Positions 18,349 to 26,909 of a DNA stretch of 64,000 nt are shown here, piece after piece; within the stretch, counting starts at the first letter, position 1, and the number at the start of each line of letters is the position of its first letter. The stretch covers positions 3,723,501 to 3,787,500 of the forward strand of contig NZ_CP040751.1 in the NCBI RefSeq assembly GCF_008001235.1. Reading direction: 5' to 3'. The DNA is from Salidesulfovibrio onnuriiensis. Lineage in GTDB: Bacteria > Desulfobacterota > Desulfovibrionia > Desulfovibrionales > Desulfovibrionaceae. The translations under genes were made by a program, and so were the position numbers. The notes beneath the pieces are model-generated. The model searched no databases. It saw only the letters and a program-made list of their open reading frames with translations, and had not been told where the DNA came from.

Positions 18349-19890
18349 TTGACCGGTTTTGAATTCCGCCCCCTGTATTCGCCCATGCTCTTGCATTCGG
18401 ACGACTTTCTTTTTCCCCGAACCCTCGACTCCCTGGCCACCGGGTGCGTCATGGGTATCTGCGCCCAATGGCCTCTGCTGTGGAAGAACGGGAACCAGAA
18501 CATGCTGGCCCGGGCCATTGCCCGCCGCCTTGCCCCGGTGCTGAACATGGCCCTGGCCGTGGAGATGGCCGAGGCCCGTGAAAACGGGCTGCTCAAGGCC
18601 GACACACCGGAAGGCCGCTACCACGAATTCGACGAGATGCTGGCCTCCCGCCGCCTGCAGGATGTCCTGCTGGACAAGTACAAGGGCCTTTCCTCCCTGC
18701 CGTGGTCCGTGGTCTCGGACTGGAGCTTCGAGTTCGACGCCATGCTGCGGCGGCTCAGGAATGACGCCACGGACATCGGCGACTGTCTGGGCATCCCGTG
18801 CGGCCTGGGCGGACTCGCGGGCATGGAGGCCGACTGCGCGGACCTGCACGAGGGCGGCGCGGGCGTCTGCATGCTGCATTTCCACGACGGCAAGCGCCTG
18901 GTTTACAAGCCCCGGCCCATGGCCGCGGACGTGCTTTTCGCCCGGCTGGCGCCCCAGCTCAATGCCGAGCTGGGCTGGCAGGCCTATCAGGGCCCGGCCA
19001 CCTTGGACATGGGGCCCTATGGCTGGCAGCAGTTCATCGAGCGCACGCCCTGTGAAAACATGGAGGACGTACGCCTGTTCTTCCAGCGGCAGGGGGCCAA
19101 CCTGGCGCTGGTGTACCTGCTGGGCGGGGTGGACTTCCATGCCGAAAACATGGTGCCGTCCGAAAGCTTCCCCGTCCCCGTGGACCTGGAAACCGCCATG
19201 CAGCCGCTGCGCACGGGGGTGCACACCCTGAGGCGTTCGGGCATGGTGCCGGTTCCGGGGCGCGACTACGACTATTCGGCCCTGGGCTGTGCGCCCGCCC
19301 CGGACGGCAGCTTCAAGGGATTCGTCTGGCGCGACCGGGGCAGGGATTCCCTGCACATGGAGCTGGCCGAACTGCCCTGCACGGGGCCATACTGCCTGCC
19401 GTTCCTGGACGGCGAGCACGTGCCCGTATGCGGGTTCGAGATGACGGTGGCCGCCTCTTTTGCCCGCACCCTGAAGACCCTGGCCCAGGCATTCGAAACC
19501 AACCGGGATCTCATGGACACCGTAGCCGAAATGCCCATCCGGTTCATCCACCGGCCCACCCTGGTCTACCAGGAGATCCTGACCGCCTCCCTGCACCCGG
19601 AAAACCTGCGCAGCATGGAAGGCCGCCGCGAATTCATCGAAACCCAGCTGGGGCTGCTCGGCCCGGAAACGCCCGCCCAGCTCTTCGGGCATGAGGCCGA
19701 TACCCTGGAGGAAGGGTATATCCCCACCTGCCACACCCGTGCAGATTCCCGCGACCTGTGGTTCGGAGCGGCCATAGAGGACGACTTTTTCCCGGCCACC
19801 ACGCTGGACCAGATCCGGGTCCGCGTCCGCGAAGCGCCCGTGAGCTGCGGTCGGCTGCGCCAATCGCTGTTGGCAAGCCTCGGCTCATAG
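18349..19890 (+). CDS. Stand-alone LanM-type (DUF4135) lanthipeptide dehydratase/kinase domain without cyclase
   Basis: 513 residues from TTG with AGGAAC nine bases upstream (an in-frame ATG at 18385 is the alternative). The central motifs match the lipid-kinase-like dehydratase half of class II lanthipeptide synthetases: K187 in RLVYKPRPM, the catalytic loop D262-F-H264-A-E-N267 in LGGVDFHAENMV, and the metal-binding D279-L-E281 in PVPVDLETAM. The usual C-terminal LanC zinc cyclase is absent; the protein stops where the dehydratase ends and is somewhat shorter than a typical LanM dehydratase half. It follows the PDT-repeat peptide by 27 bp. The likely reaction is ATP-dependent phosphorylation of Thr, with or without elimination to dehydrobutyrine. 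Confidence 0.8.
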   Translation: MTGFEFRPLYSPMLLHSDDFLFPRTLDSLATGCVMGICAQWPLLWKNGNQNMLARAIARRLAPVLNMALAVEMAEARENGLLKADTPEGRYHEFDEMLASRRLQDVLLDKYKGLSSLPWSVVSDWSFEFDAMLRRLRNDATDIGDCLGIPCGLGGLAGMEADCADLHEGGAGVCMLHFHDGKRLVYKPRPMAADVLFARLAPQLNAELGWQAYQGPATLDMGPYGWQQFIERTPCENMEDVRLFFQRQGANLALVYLLGGVDFHAENMVPSESFPVPVDLETAMQPLRTGVHTLRRSGMVPVPGRDYDYSALGCAPAPDGSFKGFVWRDRGRDSLHMELAELPCTGPYCLPFLDGEHVPVCGFEMTVAASFARTLKTLAQAFETNRDLMDTVAEMPIRFIHRPTLVYQEILTASLHPENLRSMEGRREFIETQLGLLGPETPAQLFGHEADTLEEGYIPTCHTRADSRDLWFGAAIEDDFFPATTLDQIRVRVREAPVSCGRLRQSLLASLGS

Positions 19891-20034
19891 GCGTGGACTT
19901 CCCCTTCAAAACGCGTTACGTCCCTCGCCATACTGCCCGCAAAACGGGCCGGATCGGTGCGTTCTTTGCGGAATGCGCGCCGGGAGAGACAACCGAATAC
20001 AGAATGACAAGGCCGCAGGGCCTGAGACACCCCC

Positions 20035-21396
20035 ATGATACAGAGTATGAATCCCGCCACCGGCCAGGTGGTGGAAACCTTTGACGAATGGTCCGAGGAC
20101 CAGACCCGCGGGGCCCTGGATGACGTGGCCGCCGCATGGAAACCGTGGAGCGCCACCTCCCTGTCCGAACGCGCCGCCATCCTGCGCAGGACCGCGGAGA
20201 TCCTCAGGGAAAAACGCGTGGAGCTGGCCGACCTCATGGCCCTGGAAATGGGCAAGCCCGTCACCCAGGGACGGCTGGAGATCGACAAATCCGCCCTGGT
20301 CTGCGACCACTACGCGGACAACGCGGGGCATTATCTCGCCCCGGAACCCGTGGACGGCGTGGGCAGCAAGGCCTTTGTCTCCTATGAACCGCTGGGCACC
20401 GTGCTGGCGGTCATGCCCTGGAATTTCCCGTTCTGGCAGGTCTTCCGCATTGCTGCGCCCTCGCTCATGGCCGGGAACGCCATGGTGCTCAAACACGCGT
20501 CGAACGTGCCCCAGTGCGCCCTGTCCATTGAACGGGTGCTGGCCCAGGCGGGCCTGCCCCACAATGTCTTTCGCACCCTGATGATCGGGGCCGGGCAGGT
20601 GGAAAACGTGCTGGCCCACGACTCGGTCGCCGGCGTCTGCCTCACGGGCAGCGACGCCGCTGGGCGCAACGTGGCCTCCCTGGCGGGCAGGCATCTCAAG
20701 CGCTCGGTCATGGAGCTGGGCGGCAGCGATCCCTTCGTGGTGCTGGAGGATGCGGACCTGGACAAGGCCGTGCAGGTGGCCGTGTGCTCGCGCTGCAAGA
20801 ACACGGGCCAGGCCTGCATCGCGGCCAAGCGCTTCATTGTCATGGATTCGGTGTACGACGAATTCGTCGCGCGCATGAAAAAGGGGATGGAAGCCCTCAG
20901 AGTGGGCGATCCCGCGGATCCGGAAACCTACATGGGCCCCATGGCCACCGAGACTCTGCGAGCCGAGCTGCAGGACCAGGTGGACCGCTGCATCGCAGCC
21001 GGAGGCACACTGGTGCTGGGCGGCGGCATCCCAGACGGCCCGGGCGCGTTCTATCCGCCCACCATCATCACCGACGTTCCCTCCCACGCCCCAGTGGCGC
21101 AGGAGGAACTGTTCGGCCCGGTGGCCCTCGTGTTCAAGGTTTTCTGCGAGCAAGAAGCCATTGATCTGGCCAACGCCACCCCCTACGGCCTGGGCGGCTC
21201 CGTCTGGACCTCCGACCGGGAAAAGGGACTGGAGATGGCCGCGCGCATCAAGGCCGGGAGCGTGTTCGTCAACGCCCTGGTGAGCAGCACGCCGTTGCTG
21301 CCCTTCGGCGGCATCAAGGCCTCGGGCTACGGCCGGGAGCTGGCCGCCTGGGGAATACGAGAATTCGTGAACGTCAAGACCACGGTGGCCGGATAG
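20035..21396 (+). CDS. NAD(P)-dependent succinate-semialdehyde dehydrogenase-like aldehyde dehydrogenase
   Basis: 453 residues. Aldehyde dehydrogenase fold with NAD(P)-binding MPWNFPFWQVFR, catalytic base E227 in MELGGSDPFVVL and nucleophile C261 in NTGQACIAAKRF; C-terminal ASGYGRELAAWGIREFVNVKT. Closest by pattern to the succinate-semialdehyde dehydrogenase (Sad/GabD-like) group that lacks the extended N-terminus. A second possible start is the ATG at 20047; neither has a strong ribosome site. It starts 144 bp after the LanM-like gene on the same strand; whether it belongs to that operon is not clear. A terminator follows. Confidence 0.88.
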   Translation: MIQSMNPATGQVVETFDEWSEDQTRGALDDVAAAWKPWSATSLSERAAILRRTAEILREKRVELADLMALEMGKPVTQGRLEIDKSALVCDHYADNAGHYLAPEPVDGVGSKAFVSYEPLGTVLAVMPWNFPFWQVFRIAAPSLMAGNAMVLKHASNVPQCALSIERVLAQAGLPHNVFRTLMIGAGQVENVLAHDSVAGVCLTGSDAAGRNVASLAGRHLKRSVMELGGSDPFVVLEDADLDKAVQVAVCSRCKNTGQACIAAKRFIVMDSVYDEFVARMKKGMEALRVGDPADPETYMGPMATETLRAELQDQVDRCIAAGGTLVLGGGIPDGPGAFYPPTIITDVPSHAPVAQEELFGPVALVFKVFCEQEAIDLANATPYGLGGSVWTSDREKGLEMAARIKAGSVFVNALVSSTPLLPFGGIKASGYGRELAAWGIREFVNVKTTVAG

Positions 21397-21411
21397 GCCG
21401 CCATCAGCATA

Positions 21412-21446
21412 TAAAAAAGGCGGCCGTCAGGGCCGCCTTCTTCATT
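21412..21446. terminator. Bidirectional terminator between ALDH and LysR1
   Basis: AAGGCGGCC-GTCA-GGGCCGCCTT hairpin preceded by an A run and followed by a T-rich tail, between convergent genes. Confidence 0.8.
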
Positions 21447-21459
21447 TCCGAAACATACG

Positions 21460-22371
21460 CTACAGTCCGCAGCTCCCTTCGGAGTGCGCGAAGCGCTTCA
21501 TGACCTCGATGAACAGGGACAGGGCCAGGGAGTCGTCCCCGCGCCGCCAGACCAGGCGCAGCTCGCTCATGGGAGGATCCTGGGGCCAGCGGAACGGCAT
21601 CATCTTCACGCTGCGGGGGCAGGACTGCTCCATGCGCAGGGGCACGAAGCTCACCCCCATGCCCGCAGCCACCAGGGCCAGGCGGGTCTGATGCGTGTCC
21701 GCCTCCTGCACAATGCTCGGGGTGGCGCCCCGCTCCTCAAACATATGCATGATGGCGGTCCAGGTTTCCGGATAGCACTCGCGCGGCGGCATGATCAGGG
21801 TCTCGCTGTGCAGGGCCGCGAACCCCACATGGCTGCACTTGGCCAGCTTGTGGTCCTCGCGCAGGGCCAGGACATAGGGATCGAGCATGAAGGTCATCCA
21901 CTCCAGATCCCTGAAATCGGCGGTGCCTCCCTGCACGATACAGGCGTCCAGCTCGTCGACCCGGAGCAGGGCAAGGGATTTGTCCGAATGGATATCCTGG
22001 ATGTCCAGGGTGATGCTCGGATGCTTCTTCCGAAACTCGGCCACCGCATCCGGAAAGTTGGACTGGGACGCGGAATTGATGAACCCGATGCGCAGCTTGC
22101 CGATCTCGCCACGGGCCATCATGCGGATCTGTTCGGTGCCCGAATTGAGCGTATCCAGCGTGTTGCGGGCAACGGTCAGGAACTGGAGGCCCTCGCGGGT
22201 CAGCTTCACGCTCCGCTTGGTGCGGTTGAAAAGCATGACGCCCAGGTCTTCCTCCAGCTTCTTGATCTGCTGGCTCAATGGAGGCTGGGCCATATGCAGC
22301 CTGTCGGCGGCCCGGCCAAAGTGCTTTTCCTCGGCCACGGCGATGAAATAACGCAGTTGTCGGAGTTCCAT
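21460..22371 (-). CDS. LysR-family transcription regulator (1 of 5)
   Basis: 303 residues. Winged helix-turn-helix at 1-60 (MELRQLRYFIAVAEEKHFGRAADRL, AQPPLSQQIKKLEEDLG), then a periplasmic-binding-like effector domain starting at LRIGFINSASQSNFP. Very similar to the LysR genes at 23152 and 24176, pointing to local duplication. Divergent from the small membrane protein gene at 22484 across 112 bp, so that gene is its most likely target. Effector unknown. Confidence 0.93.
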   Translation of the reverse strand: MELRQLRYFIAVAEEKHFGRAADRLHMAQPPLSQQIKKLEEDLGVMLFNRTKRSVKLTREGLQFLTVARNTLDTLNSGTEQIRMMARGEIGKLRIGFINSASQSNFPDAVAEFRKKHPSITLDIQDIHSDKSLALLRVDELDACIVQGGTADFRDLEWMTFMLDPYVLALREDHKLAKCSHVGFAALHSETLIMPPRECYPETWTAIMHMFEERGATPSIVQEADTHQTRLALVAAGMGVSFVPLRMEQSCPRSVKMMPFRWPQDPPMSELRLVWRRGDDSLALSLFIEVMKRFAHSEGSCGL

Positions 22372-22408
22372 AATATTTTTTTCGTCTCAGAATAGAATTC
22401 AATCCGTA

Positions 22409-22437
22409 TTGGACAAACCATATTCCCTGGCCATAAT
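22409..22437 (+). promoter_or_regulatory. Promoter of small membrane protein A
   Basis: TTGGAC at 22409-22414, 17-base spacer, CATAAT at 22432-22437. The TATTGGAC box recurs 5' of the sibling genes in this island and at 25158 with an equally spaced CATACT. Confidence 0.6.
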
Positions 22438-22483
22438 TGGACCAAACGCGCCGGAAAAGGCGCATCCAAACATGGAGGTCCCT

Positions 22484-22654
22484 ATGCACTATACATGGTA
22501 TGATGTCGAGAAGGAAATGCTTCGGGAAATACACGCCAATGCACGCTTTTCCGCTGAAGAGCGTCCGGCCCCGGGCATGGACCTGGCCACTTTCGCCAGG
22601 GCCGCGGTCATCCTGACCATCGTGCTGGCGTTTGCCATCCCGGCCATGGTCTAG
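22484..22654 (+). CDS. Small single-span membrane protein A
   Basis: 56 residues from ATG with TGGAGG upstream. A charged N-terminal helix (YTWYDVEKEMLREIHANARF) is followed by one C-terminal membrane span (FARAAVILTIVLAFAIPAMV). The N-terminal pattern Y-x-[LW]-[FY]-[ED]-[LV]-[EQ]-x(4)-[EQ]-I-x-x-N is shared with the proteins at 22893 and 25245, so the three form a local family. No known function. Divergent from LysR1, which probably controls it. Confidence 0.72.
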   Translation: MHYTWYDVEKEMLREIHANARFSAEERPAPGMDLATFARAAVILTIVLAFAIPAMV

Positions 22655-22658
22655 CAGG

Positions 22659-22698
22659 CAAAAGCCCCCTGTCCGGGCCCCGGAAAAGAGGCTTTTCG
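22659..22698 (+). terminator. Possible terminator after small protein A
   Basis: AAAAGCC ... GGCTTTT arms around a GC-rich loop; the stem is short, so this is tentative. Confidence 0.4.
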
Positions 22699-22892
22699 GT
22701 CCTTGCAAGGAGGAAAAAAACGGTGTCGATACGAAAAAAACAAAGAAAATAACGCAGCAAATTTTACGGAACGAGCAATTAATATCTTTTTCGTATTAGA
22801 ATTGAATAAAAATTGTATTGGACTCTTTCGCATACCGAACCTAGACGGAGTTCCAACACGACGCCGAAAGGCATAAATGAGGAGCCACCACC

Positions 22893-23060
22893 ATGCAATA
22901 TAGTCTCTTTGAACTGCAAAACAACATTGAGCAGGAAATCCGCGACAACGCCTCCAGCCACACCCGGCTGGAAAGCGTTCAGGCCACCGCCATCGGCGTG
23001 GGCCTGCGCATCGCCACCCTGGCCGTACTGGCCGTGTTCATGTTGCCCCTGTCTTTCTAG
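22893..23060 (+). CDS. Small single-span membrane protein B
   Basis: 55 residues from ATG with GAGGAG nine bases upstream; not part of a long open frame, so easily missed. N-terminus QYSLFELQNNIEQEIRDNA, then one membrane span (GLRIATLAVLAVFMLPLSF). Clearly related to the small proteins at 22484 and 25245. A TTGGAC box at 22818-22823, 75 bp upstream, fits the -35 position seen for its siblings, though the -10 (CTAGAC) is weak. Convergent with LysR2, with a strong terminator between. Confidence 0.7.
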   Translation: MQYSLFELQNNIEQEIRDNASSHTRLESVQATAIGVGLRIATLAVLAVFMLPLSF

Positions 23061-23095
23061 AAAAATTCACTCCAACGGATTTTTCAAACATGCAC

Positions 23096-23128
23096 GAAAA
23101 GGCCCGGTCCAATGGACCGGGCCTTTTC
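23096..23128. terminator. Bidirectional terminator between small protein B and LysR2
   Basis: Perfect arms AAAAGGCCCGGTCC and GGACCGGGCCTTTT around a three-base loop. Confidence 0.9.
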
Positions 23129-23151
23129 ACTTGCACAGCCCCGTTTCGGGG

Positions 23152-24063
23152 TCATGAATTGGTACAGGCACAACTCCTGCCGAATTCCTTGATGACCTTG
23201 AAAAAACTCATCTGGGCGCAGGTCTGCCCCGAATACTTCCAGGCCAAGCGCAACTCACTTACAAGCGGCTCATCCTTCCAGTCGAAGGGAAGCATGACAA
23301 CGTTGGCCGGACAAACCTGCTGCATCCTGCGCGGCACCAGACCCACCCCCATTCCCGTGGCAATAAGCGCCAGCTTGGTCTGCAGGGTTTCCGATTCCTG
23401 CACGATGTTGGGGATGACTCCGGCCCGCTCGAACCGGGCGATGATGGTGTCGTAGGTTGTGGGATGGTGGTCACGGGGATACATGATGAAATCCTGCCCA
23501 TGCAGCATGGATATGTCCGCAACCGGAACGGATGCCAGAGGATGCCGCTCGCGCACGGCAAGCATATAGGGATCCTTCCAGAAGGAATGACTTTCGAACC
23601 CGGAGATTTGACTCTGGAAAAACTGCATCACCCCGGCATCCAGCTCTCCCCTGACAAGGGCATCGTACTGCTGAAGGGAGTGCATCTCACGCAGATCCAA
23701 TATGATTTCGGGATGCCGCCGACGGAAGTAAGCCACCATCTTTGGAAAATCAGAGTGGGCTGCCGAGGCGATGAATCCCACGCGCAGCCTGGCTTTTTCT
23801 CCCCGGGCCATCATGCGCACCTTGTTCACCCCCTCTTCCATGTCGGAAATGGTCTTGCGCACTGTACCGGCAAAAGCCCGACCTTCCTTGGTCAACTCCA
23901 CCTTGCGGCTGGTACGCATGAAAAGCTGGACCCCCATCTCCTCTTCCAGCCTCTTGATCTGCTGGCTAATCGGAGGCTGGGCCATACCAAGCTTTTCAGC
24001 CGCACGGCCAAAATGCTCTTCATCCGCCACTGCCAAGAAATATCGAAGCTGTCTGAGTTCCAT
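23152..24063 (-). CDS. LysR-family transcription regulator (2 of 5)
   Basis: 303 residues, same architecture as LysR1: helix-turn-helix MELRQLRYFLAVADEEHFGRAAEKLG with AQPPISQQIKRLEEEMG, effector domain from LRVGFIASAAHSDFP. Near-identical first 25 residues to LysR1 and LysR3 show a shared recent ancestor. Its upstream 112 bp holds no divergent gene, because LysR3 ends there; a TATTGAACC box at about 24163-24171 resembles the island's common box. Its nearest small protein (B) is convergent, so its target is uncertain. Confidence 0.92.
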   Translation of the reverse strand: MELRQLRYFLAVADEEHFGRAAEKLGMAQPPISQQIKRLEEEMGVQLFMRTSRKVELTKEGRAFAGTVRKTISDMEEGVNKVRMMARGEKARLRVGFIASAAHSDFPKMVAYFRRRHPEIILDLREMHSLQQYDALVRGELDAGVMQFFQSQISGFESHSFWKDPYMLAVRERHPLASVPVADISMLHGQDFIMYPRDHHPTTYDTIIARFERAGVIPNIVQESETLQTKLALIATGMGVGLVPRRMQQVCPANVVMLPFDWKDEPLVSELRLAWKYSGQTCAQMSFFKVIKEFGRSCACTNS

Positions 24064-24175
24064 GGAGCACGAGAGGTTGAGGTGATACTACTGAAGGCCT
24101 GATACCTCAAAACACCACTAAATGCACAATACAGTTTTCGTCTCGCTGAATAACGAAAAGCGTATTGAACCCGGA

Positions 24176-25093
24176 TCAGCCGCAGATATGGCAGGTCTTG
24201 CCTTCCTGGCAGTGGGCCTTCATCACCTCGATGAAACAGGCCAGCGCAGGGGGAACCTCCCCATCCCTCCAGATCAGCTTGACGTCGCTGGTCCCCTTGT
24301 GCTCGCCCCATAGATGCGGAATGAGCCTCACGCCGGGCGGGCAGGCCCGCTGCATGCGCTGGGGCACAAAGCCAACTCCCATGCCTGCCGAAATGAGGGC
24401 CAGCTTGGTCTGGTGGGTTCCGGCCTCCTGCACGATGTTGGGCTGAATGCCCTTGTTGTGGAACCGGGCAATGGTCTTGTCGTAGGAGGCGGGATAAAAC
24501 TCGCGCGGGAACATGATCAGATCCTCGCCGTGCAGATCCTCGTCCCGGGAACTCTCCTGCCGGGCGATGGGATGATCCTCGTGCACGGCCAGCACATACT
24601 CTTCGCTCAGAAAGGTCAGCCAGTCGAACCCCGCCATATTGGCGCAACAGCTGTGCACCAGACCGGCATCCAACTCTCCCTCGAGCACGGCTGCGCGCTG
24701 AAGGTGGGAATGCATCTCGCGGATATCCAGGGTAATGCCCGGGTGCAGCCTGCGGAATTCGGCCACCACCCCCGGCAGCTTGGACTGGGAAGCGGAATTG
24801 ATGAACCCCACCCGAAGCCTGCCGATCTCGCCCCGGGCCATGCGCTTGACCTGCTCCACCCCGCAACTGAGATTCTCCAGGGTATTGCGCGCCACGCACA
24901 GGAACTTGCGCCCCTCCGGAGTCAGCCGCACCCGGCGGTTGGAGCGGTCGAACAGCAGCACGCCCATCTCCTCCTCCAGCTTCTTGATCTGCTGGCTCAG
25001 CGGCGGCTGGGCTATGTACAGCTTCTCGGCGGCGCGCCCGAAATGCAATTCCTCGGCCACGGCAATGAAATACCTGAGTTGCCTGAGTTCCAT
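24176..25093 (-). CDS. LysR-family transcription regulator (3 of 5)
   Basis: 305 residues. Helix-turn-helix MELRQLRYFIAVAEELHFGRAAEKLY and AQPPLSQQIKKLEEEMG; effector domain from LRVGFINSASQSKLPG. Closest to LysR1, sharing GEIG(K/R)LR(I/V)GFINSASQS. It is cysteine-rich near its C-terminus (CHICG). Divergent from small protein C at 25245, its likely target. Confidence 0.93.
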   Translation of the reverse strand: MELRQLRYFIAVAEELHFGRAAEKLYIAQPPLSQQIKKLEEEMGVLLFDRSNRRVRLTPEGRKFLCVARNTLENLSCGVEQVKRMARGEIGRLRVGFINSASQSKLPGVVAEFRRLHPGITLDIREMHSHLQRAAVLEGELDAGLVHSCCANMAGFDWLTFLSEEYVLAVHEDHPIARQESSRDEDLHGEDLIMFPREFYPASYDKTIARFHNKGIQPNIVQEAGTHQTKLALISAGMGVGFVPQRMQRACPPGVRLIPHLWGEHKGTSDVKLIWRDGEVPPALACFIEVMKAHCQEGKTCHICG

Positions 25094-25157
25094 GGCATTC
25101 CCTCTTTAAACGACCTTCTCGATACGAAAAAGATATCGACTTCTGATTTTATATGTA

Positions 25158-25186
25158 TTGGACATATCGTTTTTCCTGGTCATACT
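25158..25186 (+). promoter_or_regulatory. Promoter of small membrane protein C
   Basis: TTGGAC at 25158-25163, 17-base spacer, CATACT at 25181-25186; same layout as the promoter at 22409. Confidence 0.6.
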
Positions 25187-25244
25187 AGCAGGAAAAGAGG
25201 TTTGCAAGTTTCATCATATATTCAGACAAGCCGGGAGAATGACC

Positions 25245-25499
25245 ATGAATGACAGCCTGTATGAACTGGAAAAGCGCGTTTACGAGGAAATTCGCAGAAA
25301 CTCCGGCGCAACCGGCCGCAAGGACCCGGGATACGATGCAGCCAACACCCTGCGGGCCCTGGTCCTGCTCGGGTCCATCTGCATGGCCATGCTGGGCATG
25401 TGCGAACTCAAGAATATCGTAACCGACAACGTGCAGGCGACAACGGTTTCAACAGCGGGACCTATGACCGCTGAGAAAGTTTCTTGGCCTCGTCAATGA
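25245..25499 (+). CDS. Small membrane protein C
   Basis: 84 residues from the ATG at 25245 (GGGAG seven bases upstream; an ATG two codons earlier is also possible). N-terminus NDSLYELEKRVYEEIRRNSG matches small protein B, followed by a membrane span (ALVLLGSICMAMLGMCEL) and a 33-residue tail missing from its siblings. The 3' end overlaps the 3' end of LysR4 by 38 bp, so the tail may have arisen by read-through into that gene. Function unknown. Confidence 0.68.
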   Translation: MNDSLYELEKRVYEEIRRNSGATGRKDPGYDAANTLRALVLLGSICMAMLGMCELKNIVTDNVQATTVSTAGPMTAEKVSWPRQ

Positions 25500-26352
25500 A
25501 ATTCGCCACAAGCGGGGACGCACCCTGTTTCCAGATCAGTGAAATGCGCACTTCCATGAGGTTGTCCGCGGGATCGATGGGAACAAAGGAAACCTCATGG
25601 CCGCAAAGCCTGCTGCTCATGGCCGGAACCAGGGCGAACCCCACTCCGGCGGCAACCAGAGCCAGGGTCGTCTGTTTGGTCCGCGCGTTCTGTACTATTT
25701 CCGGCGTGGCGCCCAGCCGGCTGAACGTACCGAGGATTTCATCGTAAATCCCGGGATGCCCGCTGCGTTCGAAAAACACCATGGGCTCGCCGTCAAGTTC
25801 CCCGAGGCTGGCCATGCCCCTTCCGTCCAGGGCGTGTCCCCTGGGAACGGCCAGCACATACGGCTCGCGTAAGAACGGGAATGACTCAAACTCCCTGTCC
25901 ATGCCGCAGCTACGCACAAGAGCTATATCCAGGCTGCCGTCGTGCAGCAGGTGGCGCATGTTGCGGCTGTTGAACTCTGCAAGCTCGATGGTGATTTCAG
26001 GATACTTGTCCTTAAAGCGTTTGATCACCTGGGGGAACTGGCTTTGCGTGGCAGCCGGTATGAAACCGATGGCAAGCCGCCCGATCCTGCCCTCGCGCAT
26101 GCCTTCCAGAGAAGTTTTCGCAATATCGAGCTTATGCAGCACCTCCTCGGCAACCCCCAGGAGATACTTGCCTTCCGCCGTGAGACTGACACCGTGCCTC
26201 TCGCGCACGAAAAGCCTGACCCCGAGCTCCTCTTCCAGGTTCTTGATCTGGCGGCTCAGGGGCGGCTGAGCGATATGCACCCGTTCGGCAGCCCGGGTAA
26301 AGCTCGCCTCTTCGGCCACTGCCAGGAAATATTTCAGCTGTCTCAGTTCCAT
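25462..26352 (-). CDS. LysR-family transcription regulator (4 of 5)
   Basis: 296 residues. Helix-turn-helix MELRQLKYFLAVAEEASFTRAAERVH, AQPPLSRQIKNLEEELG; effector domain from LAIGFIPAATQSQFP. More distant from LysR1-3 than they are from each other. Divergent from the carboxymuconolactone-decarboxylase-family gene at 26464 (112 bp between starts), which is its likely target, with an ATATTGTACATATAT sequence between them. Confidence 0.93.
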   Translation of the reverse strand: MELRQLKYFLAVAEEASFTRAAERVHIAQPPLSRQIKNLEEELGVRLFVRERHGVSLTAEGKYLLGVAEEVLHKLDIAKTSLEGMREGRIGRLAIGFIPAATQSQFPQVIKRFKDKYPEITIELAEFNSRNMRHLLHDGSLDIALVRSCGMDREFESFPFLREPYVLAVPRGHALDGRGMASLGELDGEPMVFFERSGHPGIYDEILGTFSRLGATPEIVQNARTKQTTLALVAAGVGFALVPAMSSRLCGHEVSFVPIDPADNLMEVRISLIWKQGASPLVANFIDEAKKLSQRS

Positions 26353-26463
26353 TCACACCCCGCCTATACCTCAAAGGTATTCAGTCCTGTTCTAAAATAT
26401 ATTGTACATATATCTAAATCCACGAGATACAGTTTTGCATCAACCCATGCAAGGAGAAATGCA

Positions 26464-26859
26464 ATGACCAATGAACGGTATGAACGAGGCTTGGAAAAAC
26501 TCAGGGAAGTGGACGGCCATGCGGCCAAGGCGGTCATGGAGGCGCTCGAGGACGTGGCCCCGGACCTGGCGACCTACATGATCGAATTCGGTTTCGGCGA
26601 AATCTATTCCCGGCCCGGCCTGACGCTCAAGGAACGGGAGATTGCCACGGTGGCCGCCCTGACCGCCCTGGGCAACGCCGCCCCGCAGCTCAAGGTGCAC
26701 ACGCACGCGGCCCTGAACGTGGGCTGCACCTGGCGGGAGATCATCGAGGTCATGATCCAGATGTCCGCCTACGCGGGCTTCCCCGCCGCGCTCAACGGCA
26801 TTTTCGCGGCCAAGGAGGTTTTCGTGGAACGGGGTCTGCTCAAAGGCAATCAAGAATAG
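26464..26859 (+). CDS. Carboxymuconolactone decarboxylase family protein
   Basis: 131 residues from ATG with AAGGAGA upstream. One CMD/AhpD-like helical domain: PDLATYMIEFGFGEIYSRPGL, LKEREIATVAALTALGNAAPQLKVHTHAALNVGCTWREIIEVMIQ, then YAGFPAALNGIFAAKEVF. The paired CxxC of AhpD peroxidases is absent (only one Cys), so it is closer to the decarboxylase/unknown branch than to alkylhydroperoxidase. Probable target of LysR4, convergent with LysR5. Substrate unknown. Confidence 0.88.
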   Translation: MTNERYERGLEKLREVDGHAAKAVMEALEDVAPDLATYMIEFGFGEIYSRPGLTLKEREIATVAALTALGNAAPQLKVHTHAALNVGCTWREIIEVMIQMSAYAGFPAALNGIFAAKEVFVERGLLKGNQE

Positions 26860-26909
26860 GAACTCCGCACCCGCCGTGCGGTCCAAAGCGTGCGTTTTCC
26901 ATCCCCCGG

